Positions 1 to 8,820 of a DNA stretch of 28,231 nucleotides are shown here, piece by piece. Origin of the DNA: CAZGMN01 sp964526905 (GTDB lineage Bacteria > Acidobacteriota > Aminicenantia > Aminicenantales > Aminicenantaceae); contig CAZGMN010000011.1 in the NCBI GenBank assembly GCA_964526905.1, forward strand, positions 1 to 28,231, read 5' to 3'. The notes under the pieces were generated by a model. The model did no database searches, had not been told where the DNA came from, and worked only from the letters and a program-made list of their open reading frames with translations. The position numbers and the translations under genes are program-made. The first letter of the stretch is position 1, and every line of letters starts with the position of its first letter.

Positions 1-2559
1 CAAATCCCTAAAGACTTTTATGGCACTCTTTATCTCTTCCAAGGATTGGCTCAGGTTTCCTGATTTTAAATCCATATAACTGCCATAGGCGTTAGCGTTT
101 GCTTTGAACGCCACATTCTTCAGTTCATCTGCTATGCTGATTGCTTGCCCGACCTCCTCTTTAGCTTTCTCGAATCGGCCCTGCGCGAGGTATAAAACCG
201 CCAGTCTGAATCTGGCTCCAAAGTGATATGACTTGGCCCCTTTTTCAAGGATTTGCCGGTATTCTTTTTCAGCCACTTCGAAATTTCCCTGGAGATGATA
301 GATATCGCCTTTAAGAAGGTATGTTTCGATGAGCTCCGGGGATAGCAGGAACGCTTGATCAGCCTCGTTCAAAGCGCTTTCATACTGTCCTTGATAAATG
401 AAATTCCGGGCTAAATAAATGCGGACTCTCGCACTGTCAGAAACCGTTTGAATATAATCTTCAAGAACCTTGCTGGCCTGGTCATAACGTCCCAAGGCCT
501 GATACTCTTGGGCCAAGTTTTGGGTATTCAGAATGTCTTTCTGAACCTTAAGGCACTCCATATACTTCGCTTCTGCTTCCTCCCATTCTTCCAGGGCATA
601 ATAAATAATCCCCAGGTGATTCAAGGCAATCGAATCGCTGGGATAGAGTTTGAGCAGTTGATTGAAAGCAGCTATAGCTTTGTCGTATGTATTTTCAGAT
701 TGGCTGTAGAACTGTCCCTGAATCAGTAACCGCTCCCGGTCTGAGGCGTGGTCGCTCGAGGCTAAAGACTTTTGGTTATACTCTTTCTCTTTCTCACGAT
801 ATCCCAGGTTTCTATAGCAGGCGGACAATCCCCTGTAAGCCATGGCAAAATCAGGATCTAAGGCGACGGCCTTTTCATAGAGCGGAATCGCCTTGCGGTA
901 TTCATCTCCGTAATGAAGCTTCCTGGCCTCGCTGTAATATTTGAAAGCTTCAGGAGACCCTGTTGTAATCTGACCGACGGTTTTGTCTATGTCTCCTGTG
1001 ATCTGCCGTGGAGTCAGGTTTAGGTCCGTCTTGATCAATCGTGTCAGCTCATCGACTTTGGCCGGGATTTCTTCTTCTGCGCTGCATTCCATCTTTTTTG
1101 TATCCAACACTTCTCCTTTATCTGGCTTTTGGAGCCTTGCAGTGAGGATGATCTTCGGCCCGGCCTTCATCAGGCCTCCGCTCAAGACGTACTGGACTCC
1201 TCCTTCTCTGGCCACGTTGGTAAGGTCTTCTGTAGAATATTTCGTGGCTTCGAGAAGATTTAGCTTTTTAAGAATGCCGAATATCCTGTCTCCGCCGAGC
1301 ACGTTGAGGAATCTAGACTGGGACAAATCGGTGATGATCAATTCCGGAAGTCCTGTCTTCCAGTCGTCGAGCGACGGGTCGCCGGATATATTTTCAAAAT
1401 AAACTACGGCCAAGGAAGGTTTATCAGACGGAACGGGAATAGGTTTCCTGCTGGAAAGAATCTGCCAAAGAGCGATGGCTCCTGCAATGAAAACGATGGC
1501 GATGAGAGCTGGAAATAAGAGCTTCTTGACTTTAAATTGAATGGTGATCTCTTTGGAAGTCAACGGCTTTGGCCTGGGGATGGCACGCTCGGTCGTCGGA
1601 ATGCCTTTTTCGATTCTTTCGAGCTCGGAGCGGAGCTCATTAGCGTTTTGATAGCGTTTCTCCTTTTCTTTTTCCAGGCAACGCAAGGTCAGACGGCAGA
1701 GGTCATCTGGAATATTGGGATTGATTTCCTTGGGATTTTTGGGAATCTCGCTCTTATGCTTTATTCCGACCGTGAACGGCGTGTCTCCTTCGAACGGCAC
1801 CCGGCCGGTCAGCATTTCGTAGAGCATGATGCCGAGGGAATAGATGTCCGAACGCTGGTCGACTTCCTTGCCTTCCACCTGCTCCGGGCTCATGTACTCA
1901 GGTGTCCCGATCATCACGCCAGCGTCGGTAATCCCCTTGCTCTTGATCGAGCGCGCGACCCCAAAATCCATAATCCTGACATTAGCGTTCCTGTCGATCA
2001 TTACGTTCGAAGGCTTTAGGTCTCGATGAATAACACCCCGGCTATGAGCTTCGGCCAGTCCCTCGCAGACCTGCTTGGCAATGCTCACTGCTGTCCCCAC
2101 GCTCAACTGGCCTGACATCCGGATCATGTTTTTCAAGTCTTCGCCAGAAACATATTCCATGGTGATGAAGTAATTGTTTCCTTCCCGGCCCAAGTCGTAC
2201 ATGCGGCAGATGTTCTTGTGGGAGATATCTCGGGCAATCTTGAGTTCGTTCCGAAAGCGCTCGATTGTGCTCTTTTCAGCGGTGATCTCGGGCTTGATGA
2301 GCTTCAGGGCAATCTTAGCATCAATCTCTTTATCATAGGCTTTATAGACCTTTCCCATTCCACCCTGGCCAAGCTCTTCGACGATCTGGTAGCGGCCGGC
2401 AAAGGTCGAACCTGTTGTGAGCTCTTCCCGGGCCGTTTCCAAAGTCTCTGTGAAGGGGATGCTGACACCTTTGCTCGAAGAAAGATTTATCCCGCACTTG
2501 CCGCAATAAAGGGTATCGTCGGGATTTTCAAAACCGCATTTGGGGCATGGATTCGGCAT
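1..2559 (-). CDS. Zinc-ribbon Ser/Thr protein kinase with membrane segment and TPR repeats (C-terminus cut by window edge)
   Basis: The reading frame is open from an ATG at 2559 to base 1, 853 codons without a stop, so the C-terminus lies outside the window. Visible order: a zinc ribbon with C5, C8, C19 and C22; a PknB-like kinase domain (about 40-310) with ATP lysine K86 in the ALK motif, catalytic HRD at 178-180 followed by LKPSN, DFG at 198-200, and a GTPEYMSPEQ activation segment; one membrane segment (about 343-366); a TolB/FlgO-like domain beginning PSLAVVYFENISGD; and TPR repeats from about residue 534 to the edge. Family knowledge: such proteins are membrane-bound Ser/Thr kinases whose C-terminal part senses or scaffolds; the substrate is unknown. 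An AAGG Shine-Dalgarno lies just before the ATG and a strong promoter lies at 2587-2615. It is transcribed separately from the corrinoid gene upstream, which ends in a terminator hairpin. Confidence 0.92.
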   Translation of the reverse strand, partial: MPNPCPKCGFENPDDTLYCGKCGINLSSSKGVSIPFTETLETAREELTTGSTFAGRYQIVEELGQGGMGKVYKAYDKEIDAKIALKLIKPEITAEKSTIERFRNELKIARDISHKNICRMYDLGREGNNYFITMEYVSGEDLKNMIRMSGQLSVGTAVSIAKQVCEGLAEAHSRGVIHRDLKPSNVMIDRNANVRIMDFGVARSIKSKGITDAGVMIGTPEYMSPEQVEGKEVDQRSDIYSLGIMLYEMLTGRVPFEGDTPFTVGIKHKSEIPKNPKEINPNIPDDLCRLTLRCLEKEKEKRYQNANELRSELERIEKGIPTTERAIPRPKPLTSKEITIQFKVKKLLFPALIAIVFIAGAIALWQILSSRKPIPVPSDKPSLAVVYFENISGDPSLDDWKTGLPELIITDLSQSRFLNVLGGDRIFGILKKLNLLEATKYSTEDLTNVAREGGVQYVLSGGLMKAGPKIILTARLQKPDKGEVLDTKKMECSAEEEIPAKVDELTRLIKTDLNLTPRQITGDIDKTVGQITTGSPEAFKYYSEARKLHYGDEYRKAIPLYEKAVALDPDFAMAYRGLSACYRNLGYREKEKEYNQKSLASSDHASDRERLLIQGQFYSQSENTYDKAIAAFNQLLKLYPSDSIALNHLGIIYYALEEWEEAEAKYMECLKVQKDILNTQNLAQEYQALGRYDQASKVLEDYIQTVSDSARVRIYLARNFIYQGQYESALNEADQAFLLSPELIETYLLKGDIYHLQGNFEVAEKEYRQILEKGAKSYHFGARFRLAVLYLAQGRFEKAKEEVGQAISIADELKNVAFKANANAYGSYMDLKSGNLSQSLEEIKSAIKVFRDL

Positions 2560-2586
2560 GGCCAACCTTTATCCTAAATTGTTCAA

Positions 2587-2615
2587 AGCATAACAATTTA
2601 AAAATTGTGTGTCAA
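2587..2615 (-). promoter_or_regulatory. Sigma70-type promoter of the kinase gene with palindromic spacer
   Basis: Read on the minus strand: TTGACA (2615-2610), a 17-nt spacer, then TATGCT (2592-2587). The predicted start of transcription is near 2580, giving a leader of about 21 nt that contains the AGGATAAAGG ribosome site. The spacer holds a perfect 7-bp inverted repeat (ACAATTT / AAATTGT, 2593-2608, 2-nt centre), a plausible operator. Prediction from sequence only. Confidence 0.6.
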
Positions 2616-2744
2616 ACAGGCCTGTTGATTTTTCCGGTTGTTCTCCCATCATTTGGCCTGATTTAAACCTTTGCCTCTGTATTCTCGTAGGTCATAGAAA
2701 AAACTAGGCCAAGCAAGAAACGAACTGCATCTCGTATCAATTGG

Positions 2745-2768
2745 AAAAAAGGCGACCGTTCCCCTTTT
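2745..2768 (-). terminator. Imperfect hairpin terminator after the corrinoid gene
   Basis: Directly downstream of the stop of the corrinoid gene (minus strand): an AAAAGG/CCTTTT stem interrupted by a mismatch, closed by a GA/TC pair step and a short loop, and followed by a run of T. A related A-run/GGGGA...TCC/T-run hairpin occurs at 15700-15722, which suggests a recurrent terminator type in this genome. Confidence 0.5.
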
Positions 2769-2769
2769 A

Positions 2770-3462
2770 TCAGGCAGAGTTCATATAATCCAGGGCGCCC
2801 TGCGGGTCGGGAGAATAAGCGTCTGCCCCGATCTTTTCTGCAAAATCCTGAGTTACAGGAGCGCCGCCGATGATGACCTTCACCTCTGGAATTTTTGCTT
2901 TAATCTCCCTGGTGATGCTTTCCATGCTGACCATGGTCGTGGTCAAAAGGGCGCTGAGTCCGACAGCAAGGGGCCTGTGCTTTTTAACCGCCTGAATGAA
3001 TTTATCCGCAGAGACATCGACACCGAGGTCGATAACCTCCCAGCCTCCGCCTTCGAAAAACATGGCAGCGATTTTCTTGCCGATGTCGTGCAAATCTCCG
3101 GCAACTGTTCCCATCACAATCTTACCCTTGTGTTTGACCTCTCCTGATTGAAAATAGGGCCTGAGATGTTTCATGGCCGAGGTCAGCGCCTTGGCAGACA
3201 TCAAAACATCAGGAAGATAGATTTCGCCTTCGCGGAATTTCTCTCCCACTTTTTGCATCCCTGCAATTAGACCTCTGGCCAGGATTTCTCCTGGAGGAAC
3301 TCCTGACTCCAGGGCTTTCTTTGCCAGCTCATCAGCGCCGTCTTGACCCTTCATCTCAGGAGGATGGGGAGAGCTGATATCGACCTTTCCCCTTACTACG
3401 CAAAATGAGATTCTTTCCAGAACTTCTCTCACGGTTTCATTCACTTCATTCGATTTTTTCAT
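2770..3462 (-). CDS. Cobalamin-binding methyltransferase corrinoid protein (MtbC/MttC/MtaC-like)
   Basis: A 230-residue protein with the two-domain layout of small corrinoid proteins. A helical N-terminal cap (about 40-110, B12-binding-2 type) is followed by a Rossmann-like B12 domain with the DLHDIG motif at 123-128, where H125 is the expected lower axial cobalt ligand. GLSALLTTTM (168-177) and the GG at 199-200 follow the usual pattern for the cobalamin nucleotide tail. In this family the protein carries a methyl group between a substrate-specific methyltransferase (MT1) and a URO-D-type methyltransferase (MT2). Neither an MttB/MtaB-type MT1 nor a RamA-like activator is in the window; a URO-D-type protein lies at 11158-12204. 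The gene is the last of the minus-strand rhamnose operon, 74 nt after the maturase gene. The Shine-Dalgarno is weak. The family call is firm; the methyl donor is unknown. Confidence 0.9.
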   Translation of the reverse strand: MKKSNEVNETVREVLERISFCVVRGKVDISSPHPPEMKGQDGADELAKKALESGVPPGEILARGLIAGMQKVGEKFREGEIYLPDVLMSAKALTSAMKHLRPYFQSGEVKHKGKIVMGTVAGDLHDIGKKIAAMFFEGGGWEVIDLGVDVSADKFIQAVKKHRPLAVGLSALLTTTMVSMESITREIKAKIPEVKVIIGGAPVTQDFAEKIGADAYSPDPQGALDYMNSA

Positions 3463-3536
3463 CTTCGCGGCTTAAGAATAAATCAAGAAGACGGAAATTA
3501 TACTCACTTCGCCCCAAGATGTGAACCAATATAAGT

Positions 3537-4685
3537 TCATTGGCTTCTATTCCAATCTTCGGCAAGATTCTTTAAATATCCATCGGCGTGCTCAAAAAAC
3601 TTCTTAAAAGCTCCGCAGAAATGATTCAGGTTTTGGTCCCTGGCGTCCCTGATGCGGTCTTTTGTGCAGCCGCCCTGACAATATCTCAGCCATGGACATT
3701 CCCTGCAGGCCTGGGGAAGATTGGATTTTAGTCTGCCGAATTTTCTCTGGAGCTCGGAATTCAGCATATGAATCAACCCACCGTTCATGATATTCCCTAA
3801 TTTCCATTCGGGCTCAACGAAAAAATCACAGGAATAGACATCGCCGTTGTGTTCGACGACAAGATAGGTTCCGCATTCCTTCAATAAGGTGCACTCAGGG
3901 GGAACTAACCCGACATAGACATAAAAAAGAGAGTCAAAAAAACGAATGGATGTCTCAGGACGGCCTTCTTTAAAACCCGAAAGCCAGAGGTCAAAAAGCC
4001 TGCAGAGGAATTCTCCGTACTTCTCAGAAGAAACCGAAAAGGGGGCTGCCTGTGATTGATCTTCAGGGTCGGTTTCCACACAAGGAATAAACTGCATGTG
4101 GCTCAAGCCAATTTCATTAAGGAAGCTGTAAATTTCTTCCGGGAACCGGACCGAGTAATCGTTGACGACGATAAGGGCGTTGGTCGCCACGCCTTCATCA
4201 AGCATCAATTTGGCTCGGTCGCAGATTTTGCTCCATGAGCCTGCACCGCTGCCCAGCCGCCGGTAGCGGTTGTGGATATGCTCAGGCCCATCAAGAGATA
4301 AGCCGACCAAGAAGTTATATTCTCGCAGAAACTTTGCCCAGTTTTTATCAATCAAGATTCCGTTTGTCTGGAGACCGTTTCCCACCGATTTTCCCTGGCC
4401 ATATTTCTTTTGCAGCTCAACTGCTTTTTCAAAAAAACTCAATCCCATCAAAGTCGGCTCTCCGCCCTGCCAGCCGAAAGAGAGGTGGGGAATGGGCTGG
4501 GACATCATCTGTCTGACTGTCTCTTCCAGGATATCCTCGCTCATGCGGTGAATCCTGGACTCTGAAAAAAGCTTTTTCTTTTCCAAATAAAAACAATATT
4601 CGCAGGCCAGATTGCAGTCTGGCCCTGCAGGCTTGATCAAAACTGAATTGAGTTTTTTCTGACTGAAGACGCTTCTCTTTTTCAT
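3537..4685 (-). CDS. Anaerobic sulfatase-maturating enzyme (radical SAM/SPASM)
   Basis: The radical SAM cluster motif CNLACEYC (CX3CX2C) and a C-terminal SPASM domain with the expected cysteines are present: the ECGTYL cysteine, YSCDFF, CRECPWLRYCQGGC and NHFC. The Asp in the CDFF stretch matches the residue described as catalytic base in anSMEs. In this family the enzyme converts a Cys or Ser in a sulfatase to formylglycine in the cytoplasm, using S-adenosylmethionine and no oxygen. Start choice: an in-frame TTG at 4727 would add 14 residues, but that TTG is the first half of a TTGACA hexamer and has no clear ribosome site; the ATG at 4685 gives an N-terminus of usual length (382 aa). The gene lies 3' of the GH78 gene, within the same operon. 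No Cys- or Ser-type sulfatase is in the window. A broader SPASM peptide maturase role is the main alternative. Confidence 0.87.
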   Translation of the reverse strand: MKKRSVFSQKKLNSVLIKPAGPDCNLACEYCFYLEKKKLFSESRIHRMSEDILEETVRQMMSQPIPHLSFGWQGGEPTLMGLSFFEKAVELQKKYGQGKSVGNGLQTNGILIDKNWAKFLREYNFLVGLSLDGPEHIHNRYRRLGSGAGSWSKICDRAKLMLDEGVATNALIVVNDYSVRFPEEIYSFLNEIGLSHMQFIPCVETDPEDQSQAAPFSVSSEKYGEFLCRLFDLWLSGFKEGRPETSIRFFDSLFYVYVGLVPPECTLLKECGTYLVVEHNGDVYSCDFFVEPEWKLGNIMNGGLIHMLNSELQRKFGRLKSNLPQACRECPWLRYCQGGCTKDRIRDARDQNLNHFCGAFKKFFEHADGYLKNLAEDWNRSQ

Positions 4686-4698
4686 GCCCAATAGCAAT

Positions 4699-4727
4699 TT
4701 TCTATGAGTTGAATCGACCTCTGTCAA
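4699..4727 (-). promoter_or_regulatory. Possible internal promoter before the maturase gene
   Basis: Minus strand: TTGACA (4727-4722), 17-nt spacer, TAGAAA (4704-4699). The predicted transcription start, near 4692, would be only a few bases before the ATG at 4685. It could give maturase and corrinoid protein an expression route independent of rhaB. The -10 box matches only 4 of 6. Confidence 0.3.
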
Positions 4728-4744
4728 AGAAAGGACTATTCATT

Positions 4745-7444
4745 TTACCATTCGATATTGAAGATATAGTCCCCGCTTCCGGTTTTGAAGACAAGATATT
4801 TTCCTTTTCGGCCGGAGAATAAAAGGTCTGTTCCGCCTGCTTTTCTCAAAGCTCCCTTTTCCCAGAGAATCTTTTTGTTTTCTTTGACGATGCATTTTTC
4901 ACTCATGACAGGAATATATATCTCTCCTTCGCTTCCCACAGGGATGAGAGCCATTAATTCAAAAGAACCTTTCTTTTTCTGCCACGAGACACGAGCCTCT
5001 CCCCTTATTGTCCTCACTCTTGCCGTGGCATAATCGAGTCCATCGAGAATTGGCGGCCTGATGCGGATTCTTTTCCATCCTGGAGACAGACTCGATATTC
5101 CTGCAATCACTCTGTAGAACCAGGCATCAACGCTGCCGAACATAATATGGTTGTGGGAGTTCATGCCGCCGCCTGTTATCTTCTCCCACCTTTCCCAGAG
5201 CGTTGTCGCTCCCTCATCGACCATATACCCCCAGCCCGGATAGCTTCGCTGGTTGACAATCCTGTAGGCAACATCGCCGTAGCCATTATCGCTAAGGACA
5301 TCAAGGATATATCTTGTTCCGAGGATTCCTGTGTCAAGATGATAATCGTGCTGCTGGATGATGCTCTGGAGAAGGATTTGCAGGATTTTTTCTCTCTTCT
5401 CTTTTGGCACCATATCAAGATAAAGAGGAAGGATATTGGAGGTTTGGCTCGGACTTCTCTCGACCGGGCTCATTTGCTGCGCCCGGTAATGGTCATCTTC
5501 CAGATAATTTTTATTGAATGCCTCTTTGACTTTCTCAGCAAGCTTCGAATATCGCCCCGCGTCATTCTTTTTGCCGAGAATCTTTGAAATCCTGACCAGC
5601 AAGAGTAGGTCATGATAATAATACCAGCTCGCTGTCAGCTCCACTGGAGTCCTCTTGGGAACTACGCTTCCTGGAGGGCACCAGTCGCCATACTTTCCCA
5701 GCTTCTTCAAGATATTTCCTTCGGCATTTGACCTGAGGAATTCGATATATTTTTTCAACGAAGAGTAATGCTCTTCGAGAATCCTTTTATCTCCATAAAA
5801 GCTGAAGACGAGCCAGGCGAGAGTCATATAAGCGCTTCCCCAGGCAGGGTCTGCCGGATACAAACGGCCCAGGTAAAGAGGCACTGTATCCGGCAAACTT
5901 CCGTCCTCATTCTGTGCGAGCTGGATATCTTTCAGAAACTTTGTGTAAAAGGCTGCCATATCAAAGTTGAAGACAGCCTCTTCTGCTGAAAGATGAGCAT
6001 CGCCGAGCCAGCCGTATCTTTCGTCTCTTTGGGGACAGTCGGTCGGAATGCTCATCAGGTTTGAAAGCTCGCCCCAGACGACATTATGGTGAATTGTGTT
6101 GAGAAGCTCGTTGGAGCAGAAGAAATCGCTGACATCTTCGACATCGGTGTGGACGACACAGCCCTGGACATTCTCCAAGCTGGGAACTCCTGGAAAACCC
6201 GAGACCTCTACGTAGCGGAAGCCGTGATAGGTGAACCTTGGCTCATAGACCTCTGGACCGGCACCTTTCAGGATATAGACATCGCTTGCCTCTGCATTCT
6301 GGTTTGGGGCTGTGTTCAGCGTGCCGTCTTCATGGATAAGCTCGGCATGCCTTAAACTCACCTTTGTCCCGCGCGGCCCGCGGACAAAGAGTTTTGCCCA
6401 TCCGGCAAAATTCTGTCCAAAGTCGTAGATGTAAATGCCCGGGCTCGGGCTGTATAATCTTTTGGCCTTGAGCATCTTTATCACCCGGATAGGCTGGACC
6501 AGCTGAGAATGAAGCTCCGGACCTTTGACCGCAGATACTCGGCGCCATTTCAGATCATCGAAGTCAGGCTCATCCCACCCTGGTCGCTCGAGCCTGGCAT
6601 CATACCTTTCTCCAAAGTAGAGACCGTCCTTGGCCAGCGGGCCGTAGGAAACCTTCCACGTCCCATCAGAGACGATTGTCTCTTTGGCGCCGCTCTTGTA
6701 TTCAATCATAATCTGAAGGATTAACTTCGGGTGGCCATAGCCATAATTTTTTATGTGCCGCCCATTTCCCAAAATCACGCCAATTGCATTTTTTCTCTTT
6801 ATTTGGCCGGCTATATCGTAGGTGGAATAGAGAGCGATTTTTTTGTAATCCGTCTGCGCCGGGTCAAGGACGCGGTCCCCTACTTTCTGGCCGTTAAGGC
6901 GCATCTCATAAAAGCCAAGGCCGCAGACATAGGCTCTGGCTCTCTGCACTTCTTGCTTCGCTTCGAACTCTTTTCTCAAATAAAGAGTCCGGCTGTGGAT
7001 GTATTTTCCCATATATTTCCCTTGAAAAATTGTTCCTTTGGAGCTGAACTCTTCACAGTCTTTTTTGCTGATCCACTTTGCCTTCCACTCGCTCTGCTTG
7101 AGAAAACCCATCTCAAAAAATGCGGTTTCGCTGAAAGGACTTGCATTCCCATCCTTATCCCACCATCTAACCTGCCAGAAGTATCGCCTGCAACTCTTGA
7201 GCGGCTTTCCCGAATAAACCGCATTAAATGTCATCTCGGACTTGACCTTGCCGCTGTCCCATTGGTCTCCGATTCGCTTCAGGGCAAGCTCTGAATCCGA
7301 GGAGACGATGATTTGATAGGCTTTCTGACTCTGTCCTCTGCCCTTGTGCTCTACGACCCAGGAAAAAAGGGGCTGACGGATATCAATGCCCAAAGGATTT
7401 CTCAAATATTCGCATCTTAAATCCTTTGGCGCTGATATTTTCAT
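4745..7444 (-). CDS. Alpha-L-rhamnosidase, glycoside hydrolase family 78
   Basis: An 899-residue protein with full-length GH78 architecture: an N-terminal beta-sandwich beginning APKDLRCEYLRNPLGID, accessory beta domains, an (alpha/alpha)6 catalytic barrel and a C-terminal beta domain. The signature DCPQRDERYGWLGDAH starts at D469; E475 in the DER triplet is the expected general acid. TTLWERW holds E751, the likely second catalytic carboxylate. The enzyme removes terminal alpha-L-rhamnose from plant glycosides, pectin side chains or bacterial/algal glycans by inversion. There is no signal peptide, so it probably acts in the cytoplasm on imported oligosaccharides. It starts 4 nt after the rhaA stop and ends 17 nt before the alternative TTG of the maturase gene, so it is clearly co-transcribed. 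The released rhamnose feeds rhaA and rhaB directly upstream. Confidence 0.95.
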   Translation of the reverse strand: MKISAPKDLRCEYLRNPLGIDIRQPLFSWVVEHKGRGQSQKAYQIIVSSDSELALKRIGDQWDSGKVKSEMTFNAVYSGKPLKSCRRYFWQVRWWDKDGNASPFSETAFFEMGFLKQSEWKAKWISKKDCEEFSSKGTIFQGKYMGKYIHSRTLYLRKEFEAKQEVQRARAYVCGLGFYEMRLNGQKVGDRVLDPAQTDYKKIALYSTYDIAGQIKRKNAIGVILGNGRHIKNYGYGHPKLILQIMIEYKSGAKETIVSDGTWKVSYGPLAKDGLYFGERYDARLERPGWDEPDFDDLKWRRVSAVKGPELHSQLVQPIRVIKMLKAKRLYSPSPGIYIYDFGQNFAGWAKLFVRGPRGTKVSLRHAELIHEDGTLNTAPNQNAEASDVYILKGAGPEVYEPRFTYHGFRYVEVSGFPGVPSLENVQGCVVHTDVEDVSDFFCSNELLNTIHHNVVWGELSNLMSIPTDCPQRDERYGWLGDAHLSAEEAVFNFDMAAFYTKFLKDIQLAQNEDGSLPDTVPLYLGRLYPADPAWGSAYMTLAWLVFSFYGDKRILEEHYSSLKKYIEFLRSNAEGNILKKLGKYGDWCPPGSVVPKRTPVELTASWYYYHDLLLLVRISKILGKKNDAGRYSKLAEKVKEAFNKNYLEDDHYRAQQMSPVERSPSQTSNILPLYLDMVPKEKREKILQILLQSIIQQHDYHLDTGILGTRYILDVLSDNGYGDVAYRIVNQRSYPGWGYMVDEGATTLWERWEKITGGGMNSHNHIMFGSVDAWFYRVIAGISSLSPGWKRIRIRPPILDGLDYATARVRTIRGEARVSWQKKKGSFELMALIPVGSEGEIYIPVMSEKCIVKENKKILWEKGALRKAGGTDLLFSGRKGKYLVFKTGSGDYIFNIEW

Positions 7445-7447
7445 TTT

Positions 7448-8338
7448 TTATTTGCGCTTGGAAGTCACCTCGGCTTCATAGCGTTTGATTTCCTCAACCC
7501 ACAACTCTTCTGAAGGGACATCATTCTTCAAACAATAGAAATCCCAGACAGCTCCAAAAGGCATGGTCTTTGCTTCCTCCATGAAGGCCAGGCGGGAAAA
7601 GAAATCGCCCCTGTCTTCAGAGTCTTTAAGCCTTTGCCTTGGCTCCAGAAGAGCCAAAAGAATTCCCTTTAAAACAGCTCGCGCCCCGATGACCCAAGCG
7701 CCAACACGGTTCAGGCTGGCATCAAAAAAATCAAGGGCGATGTGGACACGTTCCAGCGCACCGCTTCTGACAATCTCTTCACAGACGGCCTTCAACTCAT
7801 CATTGAGGATGACAACATGGTCGCTGTCCCATCTGACACCTCGGCTGAAGTGAAGGAGAAGCTCCGAAGAAAATTGCAAGATCGCTGATATTTTGTCTGC
7901 GACAGATTCTGTGGGATGAAAATGCCCAAGGTCGAGGCAGAGCATGATCTTTTTTGAAATTGCATATCCCATGTAGAACTCGTGGGAGCCGACAACATAG
8001 GACTCGCTGCCGATGCCGAAGAGCTTGCTTTCTACAGAATCCTTCATCTCTTTGGGGCTGTGTTTTATCTCATAGATCGTATCCAGCGCTTCTTTGAGAA
8101 GAGCCCTGTGCGTCCAGCGGTCGAACGGCATGTCTTTTGAGCCGTCAGGTATCCAGAGGTTATGGATACAGGGACTCCGCAGCTCTCTTCCCATAAAGGC
8201 GCTTATCTCCCGGCAGCAGCGGAGATGCGCAATCCAGAATTCGCGAATCTTTTTATCCTTGCTGCTCAGCGTAAAACCCGAATCTGCCTTGGGATGGGAG
8301 AAGCAGGTGGCGTTAAAGTCAAGTTTGAGTTTTTCAGG
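7448..8338 (-). pseudogene. rhaA: L-rhamnose isomerase, C-terminal 70% (frame separated by 1-nt shift)
   Basis: This frame continues RhaA from PEKLKLDFNATCFSHP to the C-terminus (296 residues) and aligns from memory along its whole length with E. coli RhaA, for example FWIAH, NLWIPDGSKD, VESKLFGIGSESYVVGS, GHFHPTE, VRWDSDHVV and HIALDFFDASLNRVGAWVIG. The metal- and substrate-binding acidic and His residues of the TIM barrel all lie in this part. The preceding N-terminal part is in another frame (8340-8720). Joining the two by dropping one base at 8339 gives 423 residues, close to the 419 of E. coli. An open frame extends upstream to an ATG at 8419, but those first residues are the shifted reading of the N-terminal part. 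Unless the base is an assembly error or is bypassed, this piece has no proper translation start. It ends 3 nt before the GH78 start. Confidence 0.9.
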
Positions 8339-8720
8339 ACTTCGCCCATTCGACCCAGCCCTTAAAATGCTCAGGCCCAATCTCATCTCTATCCACAGGC
8401 TTTCCTTTGAATTCACCATAAATGGCGTGGAGGTTCAGGCGGTGATGGCCAGGAATCAGGGAGTAGGCTTTTTTCAAATCCAGGCGCAGCTCATCGACTG
8501 TCCTTGCCTTGCCTGGATAGCTGCCTGTGACCTGAAGGCCTCCGCCTTCAAGCCTGGCTCCTGGCTTTTCAAAGCCGCTGACATCATCTCCCTGCCAGCA
8601 GTGGAGTGAGAGAGAAATGCTTTCCAATGTTTTTATGGCTTTATCCGCATCGACCCCAAGCTTGGAGTAGAGCTCATCAGCCGCTTTATATGCTTTTTCA
8701 ATCTTTTTTGTATTGACCAT
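8334..8720 (-). pseudogene. rhaA: L-rhamnose isomerase, N-terminal 30% (frameshifted, early stop)
   Basis: Starts at ATG 8720 behind a textbook AGGAGG Shine-Dalgarno (5-nt gap) and reads a clear RhaA N-terminus: SLHCWQGDDVSGFE, LQVTGSYPGKART, LNLHAIYGE and GPEHFKGWVEWAK. It then ends in S-stop (TCC TGA) at 8334-8336, where E. coli RhaA continues with an eight-residue link to LDF. After WAK the +1 frame supplies exactly eight residues (PEKLKLDF), so the simplest explanation is one inserted base (T on the minus strand, plus coordinate 8339). Intact RhaA would interconvert L-rhamnose and L-rhamnulose in the cytoplasm. Both halves remain well conserved, which argues for a very recent mutation, an assembly error, or (less likely) recoding. 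It is the second gene of the operon, after rhaB. Confidence 0.9.
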
Positions 8721-8743
8721 CTCGCCTCCTTATACTTTCACAT

Positions 8744-8820
8744 CGTCGTTGCGGTCCCGAAGGGCGTGGCAATCTCATAAAATAAAGAGATTGTTCGCTC
8801 CCTTCGACGTTCGCAATGAC
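8744..8820 (-). repeat. MITE-like palindromic dispersed repeat between rhaB and rhaA
   Basis: Two arms of about 33 nt form an imperfect inverted repeat around a short AT loop: left arm 8744-8776 ends in GGCAATCTC, right arm 8787-8820 begins GAGATTG and ends TCGCAATGAC. The shared blocks are GAGATTG, CCCTTCG and CGCAA. From general knowledge, such GTCATTGCGAG...GCAATCTC palindromes are scattered through many bacterial genomes as non-autonomous elements. An 8-bp direct repeat (TTCACATC) occurs at 8737-8744 and 8840-8847. A degraded half copy lies at 10476-10520. In the transcript it would form a long hairpin 23 nt before the rhaA start. Confidence 0.65.

Noticed and set aside
6731..7294. Long plus-strand ORF of 187 codons
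   Set aside because: Fully antisense to the GH78 gene; the composition is that of a shadow frame and there is no domain.
7448..8419. A separate gene starting at ATG 8419 for the C-terminal part of RhaA
   Set aside because: The first 27 or so residues are the shifted reading of the RhaA N-terminal coding region; homology begins only at PEKLKL, and there is no ribosome site at 8419.
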